A stretch of 37,164 nt of DNA from Pleurotus djamor (lineage: Eukaryota > Basidiomycota > Agaricomycetes > Agaricales > Pleurotaceae), in assembly GCA_029747585.1 (NCBI GenBank), contig JAPEVF010000450.1, forward strand, positions 1 to 37,164, given 5' to 3'. The translations under genes were made by a program, and so were the position numbers. A model generated the notes under the pieces. That model made no database searches. It saw only the letters and a program-made list of their open reading frames with translations, and had not been told where the DNA came from. Positions 21,032 to 31,750 of this stretch are shown here, piece by piece. Numbering within the stretch: position 1 is the first letter of the stretch; each line of letters starts with the position of its first letter.

Positions 21032-21374
21032 TGGAAAGAGAGAAAAAAGAGTATAGGGTGGACGAAAAGGAAAAGGAGGAAGAGGCGAGGAGGGAGGGAA
21101 GCGAAGAGGTGGTTGTTGACAACGGTGAACAAGGCAAAGGGGCAGGCTGTGTCAGAATCAACCACGGCGCTCTTTTCAGTCGGCGATTCAATTCGTCCGA
21201 TGCCTTGACGTAAGCCTACCTATGGTCCGTGCGCTATCTGTCCCTGTCTGCACCTCTGGAAATTTTCGCTGCTCTGACGTTTCGCCTGTCTCAGCGATGC
21301 CTCTCAAATTCAACGGTGGCCAAGTCACTACCCCAGTACGCTACGTACTCGAACTATTCCCTTCATCGCTCGCT

Positions 21375-22161
21375 TCAATTTGTCTTCTCTCCATGAGCCA
21401 GAGTCACGGTCGCCTGCCTGTCGTTCTCTAACTTGTTCGCAACACTGGCGTTCACCTCAAACAGGTCACTCAGTGCGCTCGCATCGACTTCACCCAGCGT
21501 ACTTGGCTTGTTCTCTTTCGCTATCGCGATTGACTTGGGCTCCGTAATCCGTTCACATAAAATTCTCGTCTCAACTCCAGGCTCTTGGTCCTCTGGTGAC
21601 CCTTTGGACGCAACAGTACGCAGGTAATGCGCCGCTGATTCTGCCCCCTTGCTCTTGCAACCAGCGCTGATATATCCGGGGGGTTCATTGGTACTTTCGC
21701 TTCTCAACCGATAGCTTCCCCTGGCTCTGACGTTGCCCCCCGGGGTTTTATCCACCGAAGTTTTCACTTCGAGCTGCTCGCCCATCCTTTGTAGCTCAAC
21801 CCCCCAATCTTCTGGCTGCGTTACCCTTCTCCTTCGTGGTCTCTTTGGTAGCGCTATTGAAGTTCGACATTGCTGTGAAATTCGAAGCTTGAAGCTTTGA
21901 AAGCTTGTTGGTTGCCGACGCTGCCATTCTAGCGGTTGGAAGGCTTGTATTTATACGCTTCCCTGACAAAAGGGACCTTGTGATGCGGCGGGATATTGCC
22001 TCTTTCATGTGTCGTTGCCTCACGCCATCATCATGCTTATCGTCGCCGTTTGGCTGTCCTGGCGCACCTAGCCTGCCTGGCTTCAGTCGTTTTGTAGCGC
22101 CTCCGCCCCATCGCTGCGTCCCCCGCATATCCTGTCCGGGTCGTAGCCTCGTCATGTACAT
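21375..22161 (-). CDS. Possible disordered hypothetical protein
   Basis: Two adjacent minus-strand frames (22161-21796 and 21785-21375), each starting with ATG, are rich in Lys/Arg/Thr/Ser/Gly and lack any domain. They lie 10 bp apart in different frames. A short intron between them (gtaacg...acaaag) is conceivable but does not restore frame exactly. The first ends near SATKETTKEKG, the second has the acidic-hydrophobic patch VDASALSDLFEVNASVANKL. They may be one small gene or noncoding sequence. Not recognised. Confidence 0.25.
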
Positions 22162-22428
22162 CCCACGTGCTATAACATCTCTTTCAATCGTCTCTACTCT
22201 CGCGCCACCCGACTCAACTTACTTGCTTCCTGACGACGCCCTTATCACTATCCAGTTTATCGTTTCGCCTTCGATTACCTCCCCCGCGGCTAAACATATC
22301 TATCAATGTTGACAAAACACGCATTCTCAATCTCTACGAGCTGTTATACCAAACCGACTCTCTAATACCACTCTACTCTGACCGTCCGACGTTTAAAAAT
22401 CAACGACAGCGCCTGGCCTCATTCACAT

Positions 22429-22965
22429 TTAATAACCATCAACATCCGGTAAATTTATCGCCCCCATCATCCGTCTATCCCTCTCTTTATCATAACGGGG
22501 CGTTAACTCCCCATCATCTTCACCACTTTCTTCTTCCTCCTCCTCCTCCTCTTCACGGCCCAGATCAAGCGGTTCCAGTTCCACCCCCTTCCCATATGAA
22601 TCGCAGTCGGTTGGAAAGGCTTTGAGTGGTACCCGTAACCCTTGACCTTCGGACGGTGATTGGGAATCCCAAAGCGGTTGGGCTTGCTTCCCCCTATCCG
22701 TCCGTCCAGTTCTCAGTGTAGGTGCATGTGTATGTGTTCGTGTAGGTGTGGGAGTTGATGGTAATGACAATGGCGGTAAGGACAATGGTGGCAGCGGCAT
22801 ACTCCCCGTAACAATGGTTTTCAAATCGTTGATGGTGGGTCCTGAGTCACTTATCGTGTCCCCTCTCCGTCGACCACGACCCCGAGGTTCTCGATCCCTC
22901 GGGTCTCCGTCCCCAGGCTGCTCTCGTGGTTTCCTCCGTCCGGGTTCCCTGTGGCTCGCATCCAT
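22429..22965 (-). CDS. Disordered hypothetical protein, Arg-, Pro- and Glu-rich
   Basis: Single ORF of 178 residues starting at a good ATG. It has an Arg/Gly/Asp-rich start (residues 1-38), a short ordered-looking patch (SGPTINDLKTIVTGS), a Pro/Thr tract, then an acidic run of eight Glu encoded by a ctc/ctt microsatellite, and ends DVDGY. No domain recognised. The repetitive codons make chance openness possible; the opposite strand is also open over part of it. Confidence 0.35.
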   Translation of the reverse strand: MDASHREPGRRKPREQPGDGDPRDREPRGRGRRRGDTISDSGPTINDLKTIVTGSMPLPPLSLPPLSLPSTPTPTRTHTHAPTLRTGRTDRGKQAQPLWDSQSPSEGQGLRVPLKAFPTDCDSYGKGVELEPLDLGREEEEEEEEESGEDDGELTPRYDKERDRRMMGAINLPDVDGY

Positions 22966-23642
22966 ATCTGCGTATGGATAGTTGATGGATTTGAAAGTTG
23001 GTCGTGAATAGTGATATAATATAGAGTGCTCTACTAGAGTATACTCTATTGACGAGAGACCGGAGGCTTCTCGAGGGTGGGTAGGGTATGCTTATNCCCC
23101 CCACCTATGCGATATTGCAAATTGAGGACAAAAAATCTGAATCGTTTCTGAACCCAACGTTATTTATTGCGGTCGCTAGAATGGGGCAACGATGTGTGTC
23201 CCTATCGCGAACACGCCTTGATACATGGAGAGCACTCAGTTCTAACGGTTGGAAAAATGCATCTTCTGGCTCTTTTCTCGCCTGGCTTGCCTCATCTCAG
23301 TATCCGCCACACAATTCCATAACAACGACCGGGATGAAGCAGCCCGCCCATATAGAGTACAAGCAAGATAACGTGGTACATGATACGAAATTCAGGCTAC
23401 GCATACTCTGGAGTACGCGTAGAGTATACACGCTTCTTAGCACTCGGCGACTTGGGAAACGCAGGTGTATAGGATACAACCCAACGCTAGGTCGCGTATA
23501 TTCGAGGTTTAGAGTAGATAGAAAGCGAAGGGATTTATCCAGAGGGTAAGTGGAATCAAGAACGAACTCAAAATACATTGTGGAAAGCCAACATCCATGT
23601 TCAGAGTCCATCTATTCAGGGGAGGCATTGCAACGAGGTCAT
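22966..23642. other. Intergenic
   Basis: No gene supported. Includes the 12-bp palindrome agagtatactct near 23036-23047 and one N at 23096. Confidence 0.4.
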
Positions 23643-24590
23643 TCACAGTTCATCGTGTCTGTATGAATGACCGTTGTCCATGTTCTAGAGTATCCAGGGA
23701 AAACACGAACCAGGTATCAATGAGCCACGAGCCAGATGAAGCAGAATTTTAGAAACATACCATATACGGAGACTGGACGTAGTCAATCTGACTGAGCGTA
23801 ATCCTTCCTCCAGGATACGACCCCTCAGCCGGCAACGTGATATTGATGCTATACCCATCGGTTCTGCTCTGGCGTAACTTGTCTACGGCCACCTTCATTA
23901 ATCCTCGTCGCCAAAATCCTCCCAGCCTCCTCCCTCGTAACAACTCTCAAAAGCATTGCCACATGAGACGGCAGCGAAAGCCTGTAAATCGCCAACCTGC
24001 GGTTATCGATCGTTAGATACCCCGCTGTGTTGTCCCAGTACACCACAATCGGATCGAACTGGCTGCGTAAGCTTGACGGACGCCCAGGTTGTATAGTATA
24101 TTCCTAGAGCGCGACGGACGACTTGTTCGAAGTGGACGTAGTCGTTGATGGTTATGTTGAATACTCTGGAGGAGATAGTACGTTGGGTCCAACCGATGGC
24201 GCCGATTGGGATTCGGCCGTCCTCAATGCTGGATGCGCCGACGCTGAAATAAGGAGCAGGGTTGTGATGCGAGGCACCCAGCCACTCGACGAAGCCTTTG
24301 ATCTTGAGTAGATGAGGCGTAAGAAAGGGCGAATATGGGAACGAAGGAATAGCTTACGGTGTGATACACACCATATCCCGGAATAAGGTTCCTCCAGTCG
24401 GGAGCGATGGCGCCAAAGAACTGAAGTATGAAAGAGTGATACTAAGCCTAGAGATTGGGAAGAAAGAGTCATTTGCAAGACGTACCATGTTGTAAGTGAT
24501 AAAATGAGGTTGAGAGTATGTTATGTTCTGTGAAATTACGAGACTCGAGACTCCATGAGCAGTTTGTGGGGGGATAAGAAAGCTGCGCAA
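23643..24590 (-). pseudogene. Putative ER-lumenal protein ending in HDEL, two frame breaks
   Basis: Spliced blocks on the minus strand read coherently: ITYNM, FFGAIAPDWRNLIPGYGVYHT, IKGFVEWLGASHHNPAPYFSVG, then NITINDYVHFEQVVRRALGIYY, QFDPIVVYWDNTAGYLTIDN, LPSHVAMLLRVVTREEAGRI, SINITLPAEGSYPGG and SQIDYVQSPYM. After an intron (23760-23685, gtatgt...tctag) the last exon ends YRHDEL at 23643. HDEL is the fungal ER-retrieval signal, so an ER-lumenal location is implied. Introns gtacgt...ttcag and gtaagc...tcaag upstream are consensus. The frame changes without an intron near 24070 and again near 23895, so the gene is inactivated or carries sequence errors. The upstream start is not found: no in-frame ATG, so at least one exon is missing. 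Family not recognised. Confidence 0.45.
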
Positions 24591-25733
24591 GAATACCAGG
24601 TTTTATACCACCAATATGAGGATATCAAGAACTTCCGCCAAGTGGAAGGATTCCCTAAAGCGTCGAAGCTCGTTCACCTTGACAGTCATTCCACCTTCAA
24701 AATTGCGGTGCTTGCCGTTGTACAGGCTCCTATCAGCGGCACTAGACGTATACATCCATCCTCGACAACGACAGAAGCATTCTTGACGGAGAATGCCCAT
24801 TTTCGTGAAGACGCCAGGGGAGGGTCATCTCGGGACAGGACGCACAGCGGACGACACTGGGATTTTTCTGCGCAGAAACCAGACCACAGGGATATCAAAG
24901 ACATACACCGCCGAGCCTAGAGGACTCACCCTTGGAGGCATACACGAGAATCACCGTGCGGAAGGGGATTTCCATGGTAGAGTATTATCATACCGAAGCA
25001 TCGCATCACCCAAAAGACTAAGCGAAGACATAGCTGTGTTTCCCTGACGATTTTTCTGAGAAACACAGCTGTATGAGAGCTGTATACAGCGTACGCGTTC
25101 CTAATTCTGGGTGTCTGAAGTATTGGAGACTAGAGTACGCTGTGTTGAGTCGTGCGGCGCAGTTTCTCCGAGATTTCGGTTAGCCTTGTTCTAGTTGTCG
25201 AGTATTTCAGCCGTGGTTGGTACGCATGCTTTGCTCAAGATAAGTCCTACGAAGTGTTATTAGTACTTGAATCTGGCAATACCCGTTCATGGGGATACCC
25301 GAAGACGACGGAAGCGACGGGGGACTTGGAGGAAAGTTGGAGACAAGGAGTCGGCCACATAAGTCCCTGACCACTCCATACCCTGGGTTCGTGGGACTGG
25401 CACCAATTACGATCTCTCTCAAAGGTGAAAAATGAAGGATAATAGAGTAACGCAAATATAAAAATTGAATTCCGAAAGCAGGAGGAGAGCCATTGGTAGC
25501 AATGATAAAAGGACAGGACGTGGTCGGTGACTAATGAAAATACCTTTGGCGCGAAGGAGGAAGTAGCAGATTGACCACCCCGAGAAACATATGGAGGTAT
25601 CAAGGGCACTCACAAGTACAAGGAATCAAGAAGCGGTGGCGGTACACTATTGAGGCAAGGAAGATGAGAACGGCTTAGGGAGAGTGGAATTGGAAGTCGG
25701 TACAAAGAACTTACCAGCGTAGTCAGATCAAAT
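24591..25733. other. Unassigned stretch with coding-like fragments on the minus strand
   Basis: Fragments such as ASVVVEDGCIRLVPLIGACT (24686-24904) and EIVIGASPTNPGYGVVRDL (25207-25455) look protein-like and share the strand of the flanking genes. I could not connect them into a gene. They may be missing 5' exons of the HDEL gene or a decayed gene. Confidence 0.3.
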
Positions 25734-26483
25734 TCAAGCCGTATCATCTCTCTCGGCGACGACCTTCGAGACAGCTTGAGAGGGAAATGCTCGAATCGGC
25801 CCCATGCACGGCGCAACGCTTTGTGGGCGTTCTTGAAGTTTTGCCTCGAGTTCGGCTTTGTCACCTTTGAGAAACTCGAGCTGGTCAGTGTTTTCAATAC
25901 GGTATACCTTGGTATACCCGTGGCGTGTGTGTTGATTAACGTGTCGAACGCTAAAAGTCAGTAAATCGTCAGGAGCGTGACTGGTCACATTGGAACGACT
26001 CTGGACGATTCCCTCCGTCCATTCACCGTATTCGAGCTTCCTCTCGTCCCAGCGGCGGGCTCGTACGTAGTCTCCAATCTTAAAAGGCCAATCAGATAAT
26101 GAAAGAACAAAGGTATCGGGGAGAAGACGAACTTGAATATCTTCGCAAGCTCTCTGGATGGATTCAACGTATGAGGAGTGTGCTGTTCTAATCGGTCCGA
26201 GATTATATCTAATTGGGGCAGAATGACCATGAGGCATCATAACACGAAAGAATGGGATCATTTGCGCTCGATGCGCCGAGGGATTGACCACCGGATGGGT
26301 GGTATGGTGGCGATTGTACGCGTCACGGCGGATAAAGGTGAGATTTTGTTCTTGTGTATTATCACAGGAAGGTTCCATAGCGATTCGCCCGTTAAAAACT
26401 GNAAGTAGGTGAGAAAAGACAGACGGGAACTGGGGGACGTACTTTGGTACGACAGACTGGGGGATAAGGAGGACAGTGGCCAT
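25734..26483 (-). CDS. Hypothetical protein with a possible SH3-like segment
   Basis: Open for 249 residues from ATG 26483 to TGA at 25734, with one N at 26402. The middle and end look truly coding: APIRYNLGPIRTAHSSYVES, then KIGDYVRARRWDERKLEYGE, then VRHVNQHTRHGYTKVYRIEN and a charged helical stretch LEFLKGDKAELEAKLQERP. The IGDYVRARRW...YGEWTEGIVQ pattern resembles a small beta-barrel (KOW/SH3-like) motif, which is only suggestive. A 57-bp optional intron (gttcgt...ttttaag) could remove part of the region before IGDYV. If N26402 is spurious, the first 27 residues are in another frame and the start may be a later Met. Not recognised further. Confidence 0.45.
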   Translation of the reverse strand: MATVLLIPQSVVPKYVPQFPSVFSHLLXVFNGRIAMEPSCDNTQEQNLTFIRRDAYNRHHTTHPVVNPSAHRAQMIPFFRVMMPHGHSAPIRYNLGPIRTAHSSYVESIQRACEDIQVRLLPDTFVLSLSDWPFKIGDYVRARRWDERKLEYGEWTEGIVQSRSNVTSHAPDDLLTFSVRHVNQHTRHGYTKVYRIENTDQLEFLKGDKAELEAKLQERPQSVAPCMGPIRAFPSQAVSKVVAERDDTA

Positions 26484-27074
26484 TTCTGGAGAGCTTCGCG
26501 TTTATAAACGCAGATGTCAAAGAGACAAGCCTCGAAGATGGTATTGTAGTTCAGTAGCACTGGAAAATATGTGGTCCTTCTCTTTGACCGATGTGGTTGC
26601 GTCGCGAAAAGGCTCCGAGTGGCTTCAATGGGACGTCTCCGCCATGACAATGGAAACCTGCATTTTTAGGTGGCGGTGGCTCGTCCATGGCAAAGACAAG
26701 CTTGTCAGAACAGCATTGAGCAGGTGAATTACTGAAGTCCGAAGGCTGAGATGCGCATCATTGGAGGGGACTCATGAGAGGACAGAGCATGGGCATTTCA
26801 GTTGAACATGGAGGCAAGGGACGCGTGGACAGGTCGTGGGAAATGATTAACAGCTGTGAGAAAGCTACCCTGAAGACCTTTCGCGTTTTGAACGGCAGTC
26901 CCGCAGTTCCCCAAGCTTGCAGCTAGCCATATGCTCATCTTCGTCTCCACCATCTTTGCTCTACGCCGAATGACAACAAGGCATGACGGTTGAATATTCT
27001 GCTCTGCAATCGCCGCTATAAAAATACTCGTGTCGGACAGGCCTCTTTGACCATTTTCCGCCCTTTTCAAGTTT
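26484..27074. other. Intergenic
   Basis: No gene supported. A TATA-like tataaaaa lies at 27017-27024 on the plus strand, just upstream of the doubtful gene that follows. Confidence 0.35.
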
Positions 27075-27544
27075 CCCTTGCCAGGACTTTGTGGACATCT
27101 CTGCGAGGAGCCTACTTGTTTGGAAGCAGGACTTCGGAATCGGGTGTACGGCTTGGATTTTGAGTACGGAATTAACAGGTGCTACTTGCTACCTTCATGC
27201 CGGAAGTGTGAATGTCCTTGTTTTAAATTCCACCGTCGAGTGAGTCTTCGAGCGGATACGATGATGCGGTGCTGATTGATGTTTAATAAATAGGCCCGCG
27301 ACGTCGTGAAAGAATCAGGAAAACATCCGATCCCCCAGTGGAGCCAAACTCGTCTACCACCAGTTGACATTGTCTGCGAGCTGTGCTATGAAATCTTCCT
27401 CTCCCTCTGCTGGACAAACAAGAAATCATTTCGCTGGCTAGATGTCTGTGCCCTTGCCCCCGTAAGTTTGTGTCCACTGAACGCTGGATACGCTCGCTGA
27501 ATTTCTGAAAGTCGAAAATGATCCTTCTGTCTTAGGACCGTTGA
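27075..27544 (+). CDS. Possible Cys-rich hypothetical protein, partial
   Basis: Three segments connect through consensus introns (gtgagt...aaatag before 27294; gtaagt...tcttag ending 27535): a Cys-rich part (LLPSCRKCECPCFKFHRR), a middle part (LPPVDIVCELCYEIFLSLCW) and a short end at TGA 27544. There is no ATG in the first segment, so a 5' exon is missing or the reading is wrong. Cys spacing (CX2CXCXC) hints at metal binding but fits no family I know. Weak call, mainly on introns. Confidence 0.25.
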
Positions 27545-27901
27545 ATGTTCGCTGTACGCTTTACCTCATGCCGGCATTTCTCTGCGGTAACCTCAGCACG
27601 AACTTCCGTCCTCAGCGTCACACGTACACCCCATTTGTACAGGCTCTCATCGCAGCCTACCCTTTGGCCAGGTCTCAGGATCCCTCCGCTACGCCCAAAT
27701 ATTTTGCCAGCCGCCGTTTTCTCTTCGCAAAGGGCTGTTGAGACGGTGATGCGATTCATGCACCTGTTGATAGTTCGGCAGGTCTCTCTGGCGGTCTCGA
27801 CGTCAAGGCGTGTCTGAATATTTGTGCTACATACTCTAAATAACGGACATTTACATATCCACGGGCGTGCGTCCCTCCAGCCTGGTGTATTACTTTGTAA
27901 G
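27545..27901. other. Intergenic, 3' flank of the HET gene
   Basis: Short overlapping frames only; nothing supported. Confidence 0.4.
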
Positions 27902-29316
27902 TTACATGATGTATACTGTCTCTGGGGCGCCATGGGTGAGGACGCCGAGAGATGGTAAAGTTGAAGGAACAATGTAAGCGCGAACCCGCTCATATGTAGC
28001 GATCGGAAGCATATGTGTTGACACTGTAGCCGTTCGCAACAGGATGGCGAACGAGAGTTCGACTCTTTTTTCATCAACATAAGAACCCAGGATCGCGATT
28101 TTGAGGAGATCTACACGGGCGGGAGCATGACTTCCAAGCGGAAACACCGCAGTAACCCGTTGCTTCGGTTTACAATGCAAAGTAAACCAGAAATCCGTTG
28201 GAGACGAGGAGGTTTCCCCGACGTCATGGAGTGTGACGGCAATTCGAAGACCGCAGTTGGTGAAACAGAATGACTGGTCGGTCCCCAGCGTTGGCGTTAC
28301 AAACTCAGAGATGTTTTGCCAGAGGACGTTGGGAGTTATACGGGGACAAAGAGCGCAATAAGCGTCGGGATCGCCGGCGAGCATCGAACTACGCTGAGAA
28401 GGTGGGGAATCAAAGATATTCCATGTGAAGACGCTTCGGTCGTTGTAGCTCTCAACGCAAGCAACCTGGAGTCGATGGAAAGATCGTTCTCGCCCTTCCC
28501 CGTAGGCGATGGGGAGGGTGACATCAAGTAACCCTGCTAAGCAGTAACTGATGTCTTCTGGGATGGTAGTGCTGCGTCGCGCGACGTAATTGAAGATCTT
28601 GGTTGCATTTTTGGGCGAGGGTGTGAAGGAGATTAAGTCGTCGGTTTCTATACCTGTAAAAATCAAGTTTAACCATGCGATACAAGCTCCATGTTGTTCG
28701 GATGTTCCTTACCTGCGTACCACGCAACCTGCCTCAACGAATTGATATCCATGCCAGACATCTTGACGTCTGCTTCACGGCGAACGATGTCGAATTGGCC
28801 CTTGGGAGATAGTCTCGACCAATCGCGTAGGAAGAATACCAGCTTCTTCGGTGCCAAGAGCTCTTGAAGAGTCCAGCCTCGAGAAAACCAGCTATCGTCT
28901 CCCCATGACCCCGAATCTCCTTCACCCAGGTAAACGATACAGACACGCGCGTGTTTGTACCAGGAAAACATCGAGCGGATAGATTCGTCCAGCTCACTGC
29001 TGCTAGACTTGTCGATGCAAACCGTATCGACCCAGGCATAACGACACCCATAGTCTTGGGCAATGCGACAGAAATTGGAGAATTTTTCGTGTTTGCAGGG
29101 AGGGAGGCCGTGTCGAAGCTCTTGGAAAACCAGCTCGTCGTCGGTCCATCGATGCGATAAGACAGCGTATATAGCTGACGATCGGAGTTGTGCTTTTAGA
29201 TCTCGTTTAAACTGTTCCGAAGTCGTGAATGTTGGGACTGAGCCTAAGGTTGGCCATAGCTCATCGTGCAAGCGTTTTCGAAGTTCATTCCGAGTTATCA
29301 ATTGGTGGGTTTTCAT
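27902..29316 (-). CDS. HET-domain (heterokaryon incompatibility) protein
   Basis: Two exons, 29316-28713 and 28653-27902, joined across a 59-bp intron (gtaagg...tttacag); 451 residues. The HET domain is clear: YAVLSHRW (50-57), FCRIAQDYGCRYAWVDTVCID followed by KSSSSELDESIRSMFSWY, and WFSRGWTLQELLAPKKLVFF. After it come DISYCLAGLLDVTLPIAYGEG, the second conserved block of this basidiomycete group, and a beta-rich C-terminal region. HET proteins trigger programmed cell death in non-self recognition; the fold is TIR-like. The frame is open upstream of ATG 29316 (CPARLYD precedes it, a usual family start block), so a short 5' exon may be missed. No partner domain (NACHT, WD40, ankyrin) is fused. 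Confidence 0.9.
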
Positions 29317-30423
29317 GTCGTAGAGCCGCGCCGGGCAGGTTTGAACGAACGTTGACGTCAAGTTCGCAAATTCGCGTGTGCGCGGCTGAGTCGACCGTGT
29401 AGTGGTAAGAAAAGAAGCCCGGATAACTGTGTTTCAATGCTTACATCACTCCTAGTGGTCTTGGGGTGATGTCAGCGAAGCATTGGCTAACAATGACGGG
29501 GATAAGGTCCATACCTGGGGGATAGTCATGGATTCTGAGAAAAGGTTGAGTGATCTTGTTCTGGGGTGACGATAACACTGAGACGACTAACCAAGCTCAA
29601 TTTTATTCGGGGGAAACGCTAGGCTGCTCAACCGTATTTGCCGCCGGCGAGGCCATTATATNGGGGTTCAAACCCTTGAACCAAGAACACCACAGGGAGC
29701 AACATATAAGAGTCCTTGATGGAACCGGCGGCCTAGACGGCTCCCGTGGTGGTGGTTGCACAGGTGTGTTCTCAGACAAGAGGTCGCTCTCAGTAACGGA
29801 CCCTTTCCTAAGTGTTGCTTGCCTGCGGCTGATGAGAAATACGTAAAGGAAAAGAAGGGTATTCAATTACCGCAGCAAATGGCATGGATATCTGCGCCAA
29901 TCCGCGTTGATTGGCGGTAAGCCGGAGAGGAATTCGGACCATTTGGGTACCCAACAGAAAAAAGCTGCTTTGACGGTGACGAAGAGTCACTACAGTCGAG
30001 TCGGGACGGAGTCAAGGTGCATGACTGGGGGCATGATATGGGTAGAATTAAACTTCGAACTTGAAGACGAAAACAAACTTCGTCACGTGTAGTGGCAGTA
30101 GGTCCTGACGTCACCCCTGAAAGGAACCTTCACCCCGACTTCAGCTTCAGTACTTCAAGCTTCAGTGCTGAAAAGGTTCTGACTAACTAGCATTTTCGGA
30201 GCCCTGGGCACATATATTGCAGCAACTCTAGCTTGTGGCAAAATTTGTATTTTTCGGCCCTTCCCCGTTCAAGACCTGTGTCCATATCATTCTTGCAGCC
30301 AGGTTCATTCGTTCAGAGGCTAGCCGGGGCTTTCTCCTCACGGTGGTAATTATACCCCTCCTAGGATGTACTTCACAAATTCCACAAACAGAAGCGTAAT
30401 ATTTGGTTACAAAAGAAAAAAGA
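29317..30423. other. Upstream region of the HET gene
   Basis: No gene supported. One N at 29662. Frames on both strands overlap and lack motifs. Confidence 0.4.
30416..30421 (-). terminator. Pol III terminator of tRNA-Phe
   Basis: Six T on the minus strand begin 2 nt after the tRNA 3' end, the standard RNA polymerase III stop signal. Confidence 0.8.
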
Positions 30424-30496
30424 TGGCATCTCCGTGGATTGAACACGGGACCTCCAGATCTTCAGTCTGTTGCTCTCCCAGCTGAGCTAAGACGCC
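30424..30496 (-). tRNA. tRNA-Phe (GAA)
   Basis: 73 nt, no intron. On the minus strand: acceptor arms GGCGTCT/AGATGCC (one G-U pair), D-arm GCTC..GAGC with AGCTGGGA loop, anticodon loop CTGAAGA with anticodon GAA, variable AGGTC, T-arm CCGTG-TTCAATC-CACGG, discriminator A. The A box (TAGCTCAGCTGG) and B box (GTTCAATCC) are intact. The outermost anticodon-stem pair is an A-G mismatch; all other stems pair. Confidence 0.95.
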
Positions 30497-30986
30497 CATG
30501 AAGCTATCAGAGGCATAGAGTCTCCATATCGGTTTCACTCCGGGCAAGGCAATAACGCAGTCCAAGGCGATGACGGCCCTTCGATGACGTGTTAAAAGGC
30601 ATACCGGTAAGTGTCCTCATACGGTTACCACTTGCACCTTGCTCCCATCTCACATATTACCCAAGCCAGCCGCATCATCCCAAAAGCCTTCAAAAANCGT
30701 TTTGAGGACCAAGGTAAAACATGTTGATGCAGGCGTGATGAAGGCCTTTGGCAATGTTGCTGCGCGAAGACTTAAAGGTATTCTGGACTCATCGCACCAT
30801 AACCCCATATTTTACAATAACTAGGCAAAGCACTGTATAGAAAAAAATTCGGGGAAATGCAGCACGAGGAGGGTTGAGTCTGGGGCAACCGTCAATTAAT
30901 GTGTGGACACGGAGGACAAGGGGAGAAACAACGAAAGCAAGGATGGACAAGGGAAGGATGTCACTACAATATGCATGCTATGTAAA
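30497..30986. other. Intergenic
   Basis: A plus frame at 30639-30824 crosses an N (30697) and has a basic, protein-like patch (VLRTKVKHVDAGVMKAFGNV), but no start, intron or domain supports a gene. Confidence 0.35.
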
Positions 30987-31390
30987 TTAGTACACAGGTA
31001 AGTCGTTGAAGAAGAACTGAGTCCCTTCGTTGACCTATACACAAAAGATGAGCGGGAAATCGTGGAAAGCACGAGGACCTCACATTTACGCCGTGAGTCT
31101 CGAACTGTCCGTTGGACAGACCTGGAGAATTTTCATCAATGAGGCGGGAGCAATTTGACAGTATCTTTACACTTACTTCCAAGTTCAACTATTGGGAGAT
31201 GAGTAATTAATCATGATAGCCGTTAGAATTCCAAACAACTTACTGAATACGTGCCCATTACGCCCGAAGCTACATCAAGGTCAGTGTTTATGCCATTGAA
31301 ATCCGCGATGGCAGCTCACCCCGGGCCCCAGCTATTGAGAACGATCCAGTAGAGTCGATCCGAGACGCCGCAAGGATCATTCGATCGTCG
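30987..31390 (-). CDS. Papain-like (C1) cysteine peptidase, 3' part only
   Basis: Small exons joined by 50-55 bp consensus introns: up to 31390-31320, then 31269-31244, 31188-31177, 31121-31090, 31034-30987. They read RLYWIVLNSWGPGFGRNGHV, then FIELGSLSNGQFETHGVNEG and a C-terminus DLPVY. YWIVLNSWG..FG..GH is the conserved C-terminal block of papain-family peptidases, where Asn of NSWG orients the catalytic His. The Cys and His blocks should lie upstream but the reading runs into an N-rich patch at 31391-31434, and nothing papain-like is seen beyond it. The gene is therefore truncated, or its 5' part is lost at an assembly join. Identification rests on one motif plus good splicing. Confidence 0.5.
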
Positions 31391-31434
31391 NATTGNCCAC
31401 CGTCNTNCCNNCNATGNCTANNNANTTGGCGTAG
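31391..31434. other. N-rich patch, likely assembly join
   Basis: About a dozen Ns are scattered among readable bases. The peptidase exon enters from the left and does not continue on the right, suggesting a poorly resolved junction. Confidence 0.7.
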
Positions 31435-31750
31435 TGTATATACACCTGTATATGTTTAGCCATCTGCGCTGGGCGCTGTCGAGTCTCCCTCGGCAAACCA
31501 ATATTTATGATAACCCAAGGATTCACTTGGAAGTTGAACTTGCCTGATAAATTGTGCGCGACGGTGTGATATGGGACTTGGCGACTGGGGCATGTTTGCG
31601 GGGAACGAAGCTCGCTGATTACCTAAGCGGAACCCGGTATTCATGAGCCTGGCAATCACATGTCCGGTGCGTCATACTATTTCAACGGCCTTTGGCTGAA
31701 GCGGCTGAAGCACTCACCGACTCGTTCACCAACTTTACTCCCGAACCACC
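31435..31750. other. Upstream region of the SDR gene
   Basis: No gene supported. It should hold the promoter of the beta-oxidation gene; no clear TATA box was found. Confidence 0.35.

Noticed and set aside
13773..29316. NLR/STAND gene (NACHT or NB-ARC) expected beside HeLo-like and HET genes
   Set aside because: No P-loop/Walker A NTPase frame was found; the only P-loop in the interval belongs to RHO1.
29660..29685. ggggttcaaaccc, resembling a T-arm
   Set aside because: No other tRNA arms nearby, and an N falls beside it.
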